The position numbers were made by a program, and so were the translations under genes. The notes beneath the pieces were generated by a model. The model searched no databases, had not been told where the DNA came from, and worked only from the letters and a program-made list of their open reading frames with translations. Below are positions 37,007 through 48,557 of a stretch of 64,000 bases of DNA, piece by piece (the first letter of the stretch is position 1; each line of letters starts with the position of its first letter). This DNA is from Hermetia illucens. Taxonomy: Eukaryota; Arthropoda; Insecta; Diptera; Stratiomyidae. Location of the stretch: the NCBI RefSeq assembly GCF_905115235.1, contig NC_051851.1, positions 65,593,559-65,657,558 on the forward strand, in the 5' to 3' direction.

Positions 37007-37571
37007 ATGGCCAGCGGTGGAGGAAACGGCAAGGAAGAGCTTAGCGAACTCTTGCCTGGAGATGTTGTGACTCCTGCAGGCTATTCGGCAAGTTGTGCTT
37101 TACCTAGAGGGCTTTCAAGGAAACTAATGTTTTTTCAATTTAGAGGGGAACTGACACTAATAGAAATCCTGGTTTTGGAGCTGGAATGGGTTATGGCACG
37201 GGAAGTGGAATGGGAAGTGGAATGGGCTGTGGGATGGGACGGGGATTTTCTATGGGCAGATTTCCCATGTCGAGTTTCGGGCAAGATTTCGGCGCAAATA
37301 TGCTAGGCCACAGCTCGGGCATGGGAAGTGGGTCCTTTGAAAATGGATTTGACGATAACCCGTATGATGACAGAAACGCTTGTGTCGGCCGTGGGTGGTG
37401 TCCTGGCGCTGGCATGGGACTGCCTGGTTGCTCAGTGAAAGATGCATACACTGGAGGTCATTTCAAACTCATCGACTGTCCTGGTGGTAAATATGTGACT
37501 AATTGTGTTGCTAGGCAGTTGATCGTAAAGTCTGTTTTGTTTCTGTAGATGAATGCAAACAAAATTATTAG
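37007..37571 (+). CDS. Small Gly/Met-rich, Cys-ended protein, family member 1
   Basis: Exons 37007-37087, 37144-37486 and 37549-37571 give 148 residues. The start ATG has a good context (AAAATGG). Intron 1 (56 bp) has a GCAAGT donor, so it is GC-AG; it sits at the same place and phase as a GT-AG intron in the 52 kb paralogue. Intron 2 (62 bp) precedes a 23-nt last exon. The protein runs: N-terminal LLPGDVVTPAGYS box; a glycine/methionine repeat (GSGMGSGMGCGMGRG); then NPYDDRNAC, WCPGAGMGLPGC, a GGHFKL segment and an end CPGDECKQNY. Five cysteines lie in the last 50 residues. There is no hydrophobic signal or membrane segment. AATAAA lies 136 nt past the stop. I do not recognise the family; the only functional hint is linkage to S-Lap genes, which is weak. 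Confidence 0.8.
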
Positions 37572-37706
37572 CAACACTGGGTAATATTTTCTTGTACTTT
37601 CGATTTGAGTAACGGTTACTAATCTATATTCATTTCAGATATTTGTATATACAACTATAGCACCAAATGAAAGGAAAATCTAAACATCAGTTAATATTTT
37701 AGAGAA

Positions 37707-37712
37707 AATAAA
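37707..37712 (+). other. Polyadenylation signal AATAAA, family member 1
   Basis: An exact AATAAA lies 136 nt downstream of the stop codon at 37571, in AT-rich sequence, at a normal distance for the 3' end of this small gene. Confidence 0.5.
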
Positions 37713-38039
37713 TATTTAGAATTTTAAGATTTAAATTTCTTATTCTAGACCTCACCCTGTTCTAATTGATTCAGAAGTTGCTTTTACATGACTGCACACT
37801 AACAAAGTTGCATCTTACTGAAAATTGCTCGGCTAACGCTAAGAGCTGTTTCTAAGGATTTGCAGAAAACGAAATCTGAATAAATTCTTCGTCTGTATTT
37901 CTGCTCTGGAAGTTCAAATTGACCATCCCCTGACTCCAGCGGCGGTGAGTAATTTTTCAAAAAAGTTTGGTATTCGCCCAAAAAGAGCGGTTCCTATGTT
38001 AGGATAAAGGGGAATAAGTTGCTCCTTACAAGTAGAGGG

Positions 38040-38760
38040 CGAACTCACACTTCCTCAAATGAACAAAAAATGGTTGTGCATGCTCAGATACTTCCAGACT
38101 TAGGATAAGATGTCAAAGGGTGATTTAGCGCTGTCAATACATCTAGATTCATTTCGGCAGCGAATGCAGAAACGACGCTCCCTAGATATACAGATTACAC
38201 CACGCACCCTCGCTCAAGTATGTATAGCTGCCTAAAAAATCAAATAAAGATATTTTCACAGGCAGTCCAGCTTGTGGCCGCGTCGCGTAGATGCAGTCGT
38301 ACCTTAATCAGTTACAAGATGCCATCCAGTGGGATTACGCATTAAACTAAAAATTTCCTTTAGATTTTACCTCTATGCAACATTTGACATTTCGTAGTAA
38401 CTTATGTTGCTCTGATAATGGCTTCTAGTTTCCCCTAAATGCCTTGAGTGCTAATGGCATCAGTTCAGGAGGATTTAGAATGGAAACCAGTTTGTTCTCT
38501 TTTGATTAAGTTTTCGAGGTGTTCTTCACTGCGTTCAAAGATGAGCTTAGCTAATATTTTCGCAACGGGAGAAAGTATACAAATACGGCTCGAGTTGCAG
38601 TTTTAAAGATGAGAGCCCTTCCAATAAAACACTGTGAACACTGCATATTTCCACCATTAACGAATGAGTGGAAGTAGTAACTTTGCAAAGATTCTAAGAG
38701 TTGTACGTAGTAGTTCCGCGGTGGAAATCATTAAGGCCGGAAAATAATCACTCTTGTCTG
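38040..38760 (-). mobile_element. Degraded RTE-like LINE fragment
   Basis: Minus-strand frames are heavily shifted but contain stretches such as GSVVSAFAAEMNLDV at about 38190-38130, which I read as a worn copy of the family C thumb region. Low confidence on family. Confidence 0.35.
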
Positions 38761-39079
38761 GAGGGGCGTTCCCATACCATTCAAAATAGATAACTCAAAT
38801 CATGAACATGGAACATACCGTTATCGTCCTTGACAGGGCCATCACGAAGTGGTATACGGTATCGAAATCGTTATTTGCAATAGATTCTGATTTTTTGTAA
38901 TAGAGTACTGGTGAAATACGTTTGAGGTGGTAGACACTGTACTAAGCTTGTAGTACTCTGCCTGGATAACGCTCCAGCGCCTCGCGGTCATCCTCCGCTA
39001 GCAGCCACGAAGAGAGCCTTAAGCTGCTCACGTCCATTGAACCATCTCCTTGTTTACGCATTCCCCCCACAGTTCGTTT

Positions 39080-39690
39080 AGAACGTGGGCGACGACTTCA
39101 TTCCAGGCAAACATACGAGGACGTGTTAAATGTGAACGGAACTGATTTTTCTGCATACTCTCCTGCCGAAGAAATGCATTTTTCCCACCGAATTGAAGAC
39201 TTTTGAATCCAGCCATCATAAAATTCCGCAGAAAGTTCTTGAAGCCATTTGCGCACGAATGACTAGACTGTTCCGTGATGGTCAAACCGCTTATCCCCAA
39301 GCGCTTTTTTAGTGGCCCAAAAGGATGAAAATCGCGGGGAGAAAACCCCATGAGAATATTCTAAGGTTTTCGTTTCGTTGCTTTGGCCACGTGCGTTGTC
39401 ATGAAGTATCACGCTTCCAAGAAGATTATACACAAGAGGTGAAACTGTGTAGGCAACCCTTGAATTTTCACAGAACAAAAAGATGACGTCCGTTGGGCGG
39501 CACTTTTCAGTCAATATCGAAGTTGTGTTCCGCGGATTTTCATTTATATTGGCTCCCATTTGTATGATGGTGTTGATGCCTGCGACTGTGTTGCATCCAG
39601 GGCAGAGGCAACTCATCAGACGCTGCCTCACCTCTGCCCTGGGAGCAGCGTGACCGAAAGTAACGACAGATGGTAATCGCTCCATTTAAC
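39080..39690 (-). mobile_element. Mariner transposase relic, C-terminal half
   Basis: Minus-strand frames give GSVILHDNARGQSNETKTL (the HDNAR motif) at about 39420-39370, then FHPFGPLKKRLG and DKRFDHHG near 39320-39260, and a worn RWEKCISSAGEYAEKS near 39170. This is the order seen in mariner transposases. The frame is broken. It adjoins the long inverted repeat at 39.58-39.88 kb. Confidence 0.7.
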
Positions 39691-39877
39691 TAGATTTTAC
39701 TTCAATATAATATACACGTAACAGGCACGAATTATATTCAAGTAAAATCCGTCATAAATGCATCCATCCTATTTAAATGGAGCGATTACCATGTGTCGTT
39801 ACTTTCGATCACGCTGCTCCCAGGGCAGAGGTGAGGTAACGTCTGATGAGCTGCCACTACCCTGGACGAAACCGTCA
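39582..39877. repeat. Long hairpin: inverted duplication at a mariner end
   Basis: The left arm 39582-39713 and right arm 39731-39877 are inverses, including GGGCAGAGG, GGAGCAGCGTGA, AAAGTAACGAC, GGTAATCGCTCCATTTAA and ATTTTACTT, with about 17 bp of loop. One arm has a 20-odd-bp insertion. The left arm encodes the N-terminal side of the mariner frame, so one end of the element has been duplicated in reverse. Confidence 0.8.
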
Positions 39878-40924
39878 GTCAACTTTTTCCTTATTTTTTG
39901 AAAATAGGAGTCCATGGACTACAAAAGAGGAAGTAAGTTGTTTCCCAAGTGGTCCGGCCCGTCACCAAGTGGGTGCCGACTAAGCACTCCCAGCATCTTC
40001 AACAAACAATTGTAGAAGGCGGCGATCCGAATAATATCGCAATGTCACTTTATCAATTTCCAAATGTATTTATATATGTGCGTTTTTGTTGTTTGTGGTT
40101 AGTTGCGTAATTACCATAGACGGATTCGCACACACAGAACTGCTTTAAAAACATGACACCCAATAAGAAGGAGATAACAGATGCGCAGTACGCGCTTACG
40201 GTCTTGACTCGGCCGCAAACTGAGTTTCACCTCCTGCGTATCTTGTATGCTTCTGACAAACTTTGTCTTCCTTTTTTTTGGGCGTGCCATGCATCTATCA
40301 AAGATCTTTCGAACTTCCAGGACATCTGCCACGATTATTTAGACCCTTTCATAGTTTATTTCGTTGTCGATTTCGAATGGCCAACCACTTCATAATAATT
40401 CTTTGCTCCACAGACAGTCTACTTGCACATCAATCCTTTCCCGATATAAGAACACTTCGGAATCTTGACAAAAAGTCAGTTCCGTTTGTATTTGATACAC
40501 CCTCGTAAAATGTCCCTTTCGAGGCCGATGTCAGCCACTATTTTGTTACGCCACTATGTTGTAACGTCTAAATGTATCTTAAAAATCATTGGAAGCAGCA
40601 ATAATACTGTTGGATATTCACTGAAAGATTTTACATAACAGAGAACTAGGCCTCGACGATATACCTAACAAAAATACTGGAGCAAATATGTTGCACATTA
40701 CTCCCTAGTGTTAAAAGTTTAGAACGCTCATCAGATTGAGAAGTTCCACAGAGCTAGATTAACTCCTTATTGTCTGCACATTGGTTATTAACTTGAAAAT
40801 GCAGTGTGGAAGTGTGCAGTAATTAGCCTGAATATGGAGAACGCTTTCATTCCGGCCAATTCAAATACAAGGTCCTTGACGACTATCAGGTGCACCCAAA
40901 CATCTGGATTCACTTATCGTCAGC
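39878..40924. other. No gene recognised
   Basis: Short overlapping frames at 40111-40508 on both strands have no recognisable domain. Probably eroded repeat sequence. Confidence 0.4.
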
Positions 40925-40936
40925 TATCTGATAGAA

Positions 40937-41193
40937 TGGATAGTTCAAGTAGTTAGAGCTCTGGGCTGTCGTAACGGAAGATCGCGGTTCAAATCTCACT
41001 GGTGGCAGAGGGGTTTGTTATTGTGACTGGATGTCGGATGCTAATCAACTCAGCTGTGAATAAGTACCTAAGTCAAATCAGGGTTGCCATCTTCAGTGTA
41101 CTGTAGTGTACCGTTACGGTCTTGAATGAAGTGCTCTAACACATTTCAAGGCCCCGATCCAATATGGATTGTTGCGTCAACGATTATTATTAT
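40937..41193 (+). repeat. tRNA-derived SINE with perfect 12-bp target duplication
   Basis: The 257-bp copy has a tRNA-like head with B box GGTTCAAATCTC, a body, and a tail GATTGTTGCGTCAACG followed by (ATT)n. TATCTGATAGAA occurs at 40925-40936 and again at 41194-41205, exactly flanking it. This fixes both ends of the family and its plus orientation. Confidence 0.9.
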
Positions 41194-41249
41194 TATCTGA
41201 TAGAAAGAAGAAGGCACGTGCAACATATAGATATAACATATAGTACTCT

Positions 41250-44200
41250 ATTGCAGAACACACAATCAGGAGATCGCGCCTTCCCAACCCTGTGCAGGTA
41301 AGACTGAAAACATCCATGCCCACTTAGAAGTTGGGTAAGGAAGTAATCAATCTCACCGTGCTTTCTGTTCAACCATGGGTCTAATTTGTCGATGAGCCGC
41401 GCAGTCCACTTGTCCCTTGGCTCATTTTGCCAAGAAATTTGCCACTCGCTAAGGGTGCGTTGACGTTCTTCACGGGCAACCACTTCTTTTAAGTTTTCGC
41501 CCTTACGGCGATAGACAGTTTTGCGCTCCTTGGCAAGGAGGGCAACGGGGATCACTCCCGCAATCACCATCACAGCCGGTTCGGAGACGGTGCGATAAGC
41601 AGACGTCACTCGCAAAGCTCCCCGCCTCTGCACTTGAGCGAGGCGTTTACGATGCACCTCCTTGTCAAGGGCATCAGCCCATACCTCCGCACCATAGAGA
41701 AGGACGGACTGCGTTGCTCCCATGAGGAGACGTCTCCTAGTTGATATAGGGCCGCCGACATTCGCCATTAGCCGACTCAAGGCCGTGACTCCTGCTGCAG
41801 CCCTGTCCGCGGCTGTTTTGATTTGCTCGAAGAAGCTCATCTTCGAGTCGAGCATTAAACCAAGATATTTAATCGCTGATTTTGACTCTATAGTCAACTC
41901 GCCGATCGATATGGGACGCAAGGTCGGGATTCTCCTTCTGGTCAGGACGACTACTTCGGTTTTTCCCAGTGCAAGGTTGAAACCATGAGCAGTCATCCAT
42001 CCGCTTACCCGTCGCATCAATATGCCAAGTCTGCCTTGCACCTGACCAGGCGCGACTCTTCGGGCATATCGAGTCTCAGCAGACTATCGTAGGAAGCGTT
42101 CCAGAGGTCCGGCCCTAGGATGGAACTCTGCGCTACTCCCGACGTGATTTCCATCCTCCTCTGGCCCTCTAGCGTCTCATAGAACAGGAAGCGGTCTTTC
42201 AGATAATCCCTCAATATCCGCAAGAGATAGCTTGGCACGTGAAAGGAGTTCTCTAGTGTGCCTAGCATATCTGTCCATCTTACGGAATTGAAGGCATTTC
42301 TGACATCAAGCGTTATGAGGAGCACTATCCGTCGAGATCGACGGCTGTGTGCCCCGGCTCGATTAAACGCATCTACGACCTCCATAATAGCATCCACTGT
42401 AGATTTCCCTGTTCTAAACCCAAACTGCCTTGCGGATAAGTCCCCGGCAGCACGGATCGCTTCAGCGAGTCTACCCCTGATGAGCTCCTCGAGCACTTTT
42501 CTGGCCGTGTCAAGCATACACAGCGGTCGGTATGCAGACGGGAGCTCCGGGTCTCCTTTACCCTTACTGATCAACGCGAGTCTGGCCAGTTTCCAGCGAC
42601 AAGGAAAAATGCCCTCCTTCATGCACACGTTGAACGCTTCGAGCAGCAATTCTGGCCGTTGGCGGAATACCAGTTTGTAAACTTCCGCTGGGATGCCATC
42701 ATGACCTGGCGCCTTCCTGTTTTTCATAGTGAGAACCGCTTCTTCGAGTTCTCCCATTGTGAAAAGGGGGCAATCCACGACGCTTTCCGCGCTATTTACA
42801 TCAACCCGTACAGGGTGTCTAGGGAACAATGCCCACACAATGCGGTCCATCTGGTCGGTGCTCAATATGCAGGGCTTCCGCAGAGCCCCGATTTTCCGAG
42901 TGACAAGCTTATAGCCAAGTCCCCACGGGTCATCATTCACCTCATTTACAAGATTTTGCCAGCCGCGAGCTTTGCTGTTATTTATAGCGCTGCGGAGTCT
43001 CCTTTTTGCTGATCTATATTGGGCCTTTATGGCACATGCCTCCTCGTTGACGCACAAACGTTGTGCCAAACGGCGGAGCTTATGACACTCCTTCCGTAGG
43101 TTGGCAATTTCCGCCGTCCACCAGTACATAGAAGGCTTGTCGCGCCTGGGGCCTCTCCGGGGCATGGAAGCCTCACACGCCGTCGTTATCAGATTCATCA
43201 CTGAATTTACGACGGTGTCAGCTGCGACACCACCACCCCCCGGAGTGCCCGCCAGCGCGGCCCTACCTGCTCCAAGAGCTTCGACGAACCTTCCGATGTT
43301 CACCCTCGCGACATTCCACACGCAGGGGGAACATCGTGTTGGTGCTCGCCGGCAAGTAGTGTCAAACACTTCGAACGCAATGTACGGATGATCACTTGCC
43401 GAGAAGTCTTCTAGGACTCGCCACCAGTCCACCGATGATGCCAGAGATTCCGACGCAAAAGTGATGTCAGGAATGCTTCCTTCACAACCTGGGCGCCGAA
43501 ACGTTGGCGTGGATCCGGTGTTTAAAATTACGAGCCTGGTTCTCGCCGCCATTTCCAGAATCCGTTTCCCTCTGGAGTCTGATTGAGGCATGCCCCATTC
43601 AAGAGCCCTGGCATTAAAATCACCGCCAACCAGGATTCGTCCCTCCGTGCTCGAAACGGCGTCCTCCAGAGCATCAAGCCCGCGCTGAAAGTCCGGAATC
43701 GACTCATTCGGCGTCAGGTAAACGCTAAGAAACGTTATCCCTAAACACAGGATCCAGACAAATCCGTCCCCCCGGCCTTCGGCAAGAGCACGAAGTCGAA
43801 CGTCGTCCCGAACCCAGATGGCAGCGGTGCCCGATAAGTCGAGATACCATGAGGATGGGTCCTTGTTTCGGTATTGCTCCCTAATCAGCACTAGATCAAC
43901 ATTTACTTCCGCAGCGAACTATGCTAGCAACTGGTGAGCGGTTGCACTCCGGTTTATGTTAATTTGCAAAATGCGGATCATGGAGTTCGCACCCTAGCCC
44001 TCTCCAATTCCGCCCTGAAGATCGGACACCGTCCCGAGCCCGCAGTGTGTGCGACGCTTTCGCCAGACGCGCCGCGATCCCTGCAAAGAACACAACTCTC
44101 GCTTTCCTTGTAAGTCTTCGCTTGATGACCCGCTTGGCCGCATCTCCGGCATGCTGTCCTCCTGTCCGGACCCTTGCAAGCTGCTGACGTGTGTCCATAG

Positions 44201-45420
44201 TCCAGACACCTGTAGCACTTGGTGGGGACTATCCGCATTGGTACCCTGCATACTACCCATCGGATTTTTATTCTCCCGCTGTTAAGGAGTTTCCTCGCAT
44301 ATTGCTCAGGGACTTCCACCACGGCGAGCTTTTGGCCTCGAGCATTTACAGAGGTAATACCTACCCGGGCATTGGTCACCTCTGGACATTCACGCTTTAG
44401 CGCCTGCTCTACTTCGGCCTTTTCTGTGAGGCAGTTAAGATCCCGTATTTCTAGAGAGCACATGGGTTCTAGGCTTGAAACGAGAGCCTTCTCCCCCAAT
44501 AGCCCCTTGACCGCTTCGCAGAACGTGCTCTTGTTGGTCGTCTTTGGGCCCAGTTCGACGAGAACTCCACCACTCCTCGTTTTCCGTATCGAAGACACTT
44601 CTGCTCCGTTCTCCTTGGGTTTCATTCTGTAGCGGATTTCACTAAGGACTTCCGCAAATGTCTTGCCTTCCGTCGGCTTAATGAGCAGAGCGACGGTCTA
44701 GGCCTTCTTCGTTTCCTCGTTTTCTCCGCTACTGGCTTTGGGTTGGCAGCCTCCTTGTTTTGGACAGACGTGTCTCTGGCGACGGAGTCCGTTGTTTCTT
44801 TTTATCCTTTTTCGCCTTGGAGACTACTTCGATAAAGTCTCCTTCAGGCACGTCGTTCTCTTTCCGCTTTTTCCCCAGTTCACTTTGCAGAGGGCTATCT
44901 GCGGTCCGTTTGACGCAAGCAGCATTCTTAGCGGGGAGTGCGACTGTTTCTGCTCTACAATCGTCTTCCGCTGTTCTCCACGTTCGTCTATAAAAGGAAA
45001 TGCGGTCCAGTAGTTCCTCCAGTTCCATCAGCCCGTTTTTGACGCCTTTGCTGACGTTCCTCTGAAGGAACGTTGCCGACCGCATACGTTTCACCACTGC
45101 TGCGCACTTTCTGATGAGCCTTTCCTCTTCGGCTCTAGCGAGGACGGTCGAATGCACTTCCACTCGATTTGTGTCCAAATCCATCTGATCAGGACTAGCG
45201 TTTCTCACTGAGCTTACTTCCAAAACAGGGGCACTGCAAGGTAATGGAGTTGCCATCTCCGCACGGTCAGTCGCGCCACTTGATGAGGCTTCCTTTTTAT
45301 TTGAGCGCCCCGGTGTCTCATCGGGTATATCAGCCCTCGTTGCCTCTTTCACTGATCGCTGCGGTGAACGATGCATTTTTGTGCTCCGCCCAAACGCACC
45401 CAGCTCTTCCTCCTTGTCTG
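41250..45420 (-). mobile_element. R1-clade LINE, nearly complete
   Basis: ORF1 runs from 45376 to 43978: a charged N-terminal half, then a gag-like half with zinc knuckles (CYRCLDYGHTSAAC, CRRCGQAGH). It is broken by a frameshift and a stop near 44700. ORF2 starts at 43981 and overlaps ORF1 by ATGA. It has an endonuclease (LVGGDFNARALEWG, SDHPYIAFEV) with one early TAG near 43920, and a reverse transcriptase (QFGFRTGKS, LDVRNAFNSVRW, SGVAQSSILGP). A small deletion at about 42040 removes the YADD active-site box and shifts the frame; the thumb and C-terminal part (LLSGHGCFQSYLHR) follow to 41260, where the 3' end is cut off. A SINE sits just beyond. The element cannot be active. Confidence 0.9.
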
Positions 45421-46394
45421 TTGTTTCGTCGTTTTTTTTTTTATAATTTTCTGAATATTCTCCATGAAAAAGGTACTCCTAGGTTACTTGAGGCTAAGAG
45501 GTCCATGGTTATAGGTGAAGTACCCATCATCTAGCGCGATCCAAACATTACAACATCAGGGCATTACTTAACATTAACAGCATTACAAAAGTGATGGTGA
45601 TATTATAATACTTCGCTGATAAGTAATATTTTCAAACATGACATCACGTCAAGTGCTGAGTCGATGCCGGAGGCGTGTTTGGCTGGCAAATTTATTGTTG
45701 TTAGGATCGCCTGTTCTTTTCACTGGGCTAGTTTTTGGGCTTTAAAATGATTTTGGGAGAGGGGAGGTGGATTATGGGAATACAGATTCTTGGATTTTAG
45801 CAATTGATTTGGTAATGAATGTCGCCGAATTCGTTGTACAATATAAGTAGCCGAGGTGACTGTCGTCAGTAATGCCGGCTAACGGTAACGAGAACCTGCT
45901 CTCCCGCTGTTTTTGATTTGAAAAGATGATTTTGATTTTATGTGTGATAGACAAACTTTTAATGAAGCCACGCAAAACTATCTATGATAATAGCTTAAGT
46001 GGGACATTTTGTCATTTTTCTTATCTGGCAAACCATTATAATAATAAATAATTTTTGATAATATCGGCTACCGAGTGTTAATATTTGATGTTGATGATGT
46101 AATATCATATGTACAGTTAGGGTAATGAAAAGTGATGTACTAATCCACACTACTTCATACACCACCAGTTTGGACAACCGCACTTCATACATCATACATT
46201 TTCTAATGGGTGGATGTGCTTCATAGGTGAATCGTACAAACGTGTATTGGGACCGCCTCCTTTTCGTTGCAGCGCAGGCCATTATCCCCATCGACAATAT
46301 GCTGCGATAAGCAAAAAAAGCTAGAAAATCGCAATTACAACTACAGTCGACAAGTGGAATAAAGGTTAGTGAAACCTTAATCTTTCCTGCGATG
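45421..46394. other. No gene recognised
   Basis: May include the untranslated 5' end of the R1-clade LINE in its first part; otherwise AT-rich with no coding signal. Confidence 0.4.
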
Positions 46395-46652
46395 TTAATA
46401 ATAATAATAGTCCTTGATGCAACAATCCCAGTGGATCTACGCCCCGAAACTTATGGACCACTTCACTAAAGACCGTGACGGTACACTAGGAGGGACTATT
46501 TTATGAATGTTATTATTATACTCGCCAGGTACTGATTCGCAGCTGGGTCGACTAGCATCCGACTTCCAGTTACAATATAAATCTCTCCTCCTCCAGTGAG
46601 ATGTGAACTGTGACTTCCATTACGACAGTCTAGTGCTCAAACCATCTGCGAC
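46395..46652 (-). repeat. SINE copy, diverged
   Basis: Follows the family from (AAT)n through the body to an altered tRNA-like head (CCAGTGAGATGTGAACTGTG). The middle is rearranged with a short ATT run. Confidence 0.65.
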
Positions 46653-46893
46653 GTACAACTTTCCGATAATTAAATGGAAACGGACAGAAAGTGCAGAGTG
46701 TTTTTACTAGGTATATCAAAAAAATCACGGAACCTTTCCTACCTGCCGATATTAGAACTAGGGCGTAAGGCATATTTAAACATTCCAATTAAAGCATTCC
46801 CTGAAATTCAACCATTGGTGAATTTAAAAGAGGCCATACACGCAGTGAAAACGATCCACATGTAGGATTACCCAAAAATTGAATTTAATTGAG

Positions 46894-47192
46894 AAATAAT
46901 AATAATAATCGTTGGCGTAACAATCCATATTGGATCGGGGCCTTGAAGTGTGTTAGAGCACTTCATTCAAGACCACAATGGTACACTACAGGATAGCCTG
47001 TAGGAGGCGATGTGGTCAGCATTGCGCTCGCCCGAGATTATTACCATGATTTGACTCAGGTACTCATTCACAGCTAAGTCGACTGGTATTCCACGTCAAA
47101 TGACGATACAAATTCCACTGCCACCAGTGAGATTTAAACCGCGAACTTCCGTACGACAGCCTTGTGCTCTGAATTACTCAGCTATCCGGACA
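46894..47192 (-). repeat. SINE copy, full length
   Basis: Complete from (AAT)n-CGTTGGCGTAACAATCC to the head end CAGCTATCCGGACA. A mariner relic starts immediately to the right. Confidence 0.85.
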
Positions 47193-47194
47193 AA

Positions 47195-47990
47195 TTCTGA
47201 AAACATAAGACAAATGCCGGATATGGTTTTGGAAAATCGTCAAGTGACACAGAAAGAATTAATGGAGGCCGTAGGCATCTCAGCGGGTGGCGTAAGCCAT
47301 ATCTTAAGTCGGGTTTCCAAAAGTTGTGCGAGCAATGGATGCCGCATTCTTGAACAATGGAATAAAAACGCATCCGTTTATGCCTTTTTTAGCAACATTT
47401 GGAGCGGATTCAACACCATAGATGGGACCTGGATCTACCACCCTGATCCTGAATCAAAACAATAGGCTAAGGAGTAGTGCACACTCGAATCTTCAGCACG
47501 GAATCGAGTTTGTGAGCAGAAATCACATAAAAAGGTGTTAGCTTCAGTATTTTGGGATACTAAAGGAATTTTGTTAGTGGATTACCTCGATACTGGTAAA
47601 ACAAGAAACTAAGATTATTAGTGTACTTGTGAACCAGCTGCAGCGGTCATGTCATGAAAAAAGCCCTGGTTTGCAGAAAAAAAAAGGTAATTATGCATGA
47701 AGGCAATTACAGAACCGTAGCATCACGGAATTAAAGTACGAATTGTTGTAATATCTACCTTATTCGTCATACTTAGCTCCTTCTGACTTCATGCTGCTCC
47801 CAGACTCCAAAAAATCTTACGTTAATATCGATTCTCATCAAATGAGTAGGTAATAGCTGCCGTAAACAGATATTTTACAGATCTTTTAGGAAACCACTAA
47901 AGGGCGGGATTCTTAAATTGGAGAATCGTTGAAATAAGTTAAGGGTAATTACACGGAAAAATCAAATAATTTTGACAACTATAAATCCTC
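47195..47990 (+). mobile_element. Mariner transposase relic
   Basis: The frame at 47225-47462 has ENRQVTQKELMEAVGISAG (helix-turn-helix region) and GTWIYHPDPESKQ (matching DETWIYHYDPETKQ). Then KVLASVFWDTKGILLVDYL at about 47530, worn pieces resembling the LAPSD and RFSSNE region, and a C-terminal NYTEKSNNFD near 47970. A fairly complete but frame-broken mariner; terminal repeats not resolved. Confidence 0.75.
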
Positions 47991-48054
47991 TTTATCAATC
48001 CCATCCCCTGGACTTTGATACACTTAGTAGTGTATAAAATCTCCCATCCTAGTA

Positions 48055-48245
48055 AAATAACAGAGCCAGTGTGGTTAACACGCTGTACATTACCCAGGGG
48101 TAAATGCCAACCATATATGTATTTGTGGCTAGAAAAAGTATTGCATTATCTCACAATGTCAAATATTTGTCAAACAACTAAGAAGCTAGGTAAGCGTTCA
48201 CTCCCAAGAAGCTTGAATGCCAAATATCTCTCAGCATACAGCCAG
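48055..48245 (+). mobile_element. RTE-like LINE family C 3' tail
   Basis: GTGTGGTTAACACGCTGTAC followed by GGTAAATGCCAACCATATAT matches the 3' ends of the copies near 28.83 kb and 20.52 kb. Only the tail is present. Confidence 0.5.
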
Positions 48246-48557
48246 TAGGTTAGCATTCCGAGACAAAGAAAAAGAAGTTGCTAAGCCCAAAAAACCTAAA
48301 TACAAACAAAGAAGATGACCAGCCTTCATGGTCTGTTATGAAGAAGAGGGTACTCATTGTGCAAAATACTTCATAGGTTCATGTACAATATTACATTGCA
48401 CTCACTGTAACTAATAAGTGGCAAATACTGATTCGCACTTAGTGTATTTGATTTGTAATCCGGAATCAAGTCCACAAATTAATTCATTCTCACATAGATC
48501 CAATGTTATCAAATCTTAACCAGGATGACCTTGAACTTAGTATTGTATCAAATTATT

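Noticed and set aside
37007-37306. Unspliced 99-codon frame reading into a Glu/Trp-rich tail
   Set aside because: It follows the wrong frame through the GC-AG intron; the paralogues support the spliced Gly/Met frame instead.
42258-43391. Several plus-strand frames of 88-140 codons
   Set aside because: Shadows of the R1-clade ORF2 on the minus strand.
47120-47192. tRNA gene candidates at the SINE heads
   Set aside because: The same head recurs nine times attached to a common body and (ATT)n tail, so these are SINEs, not functional tRNA genes.
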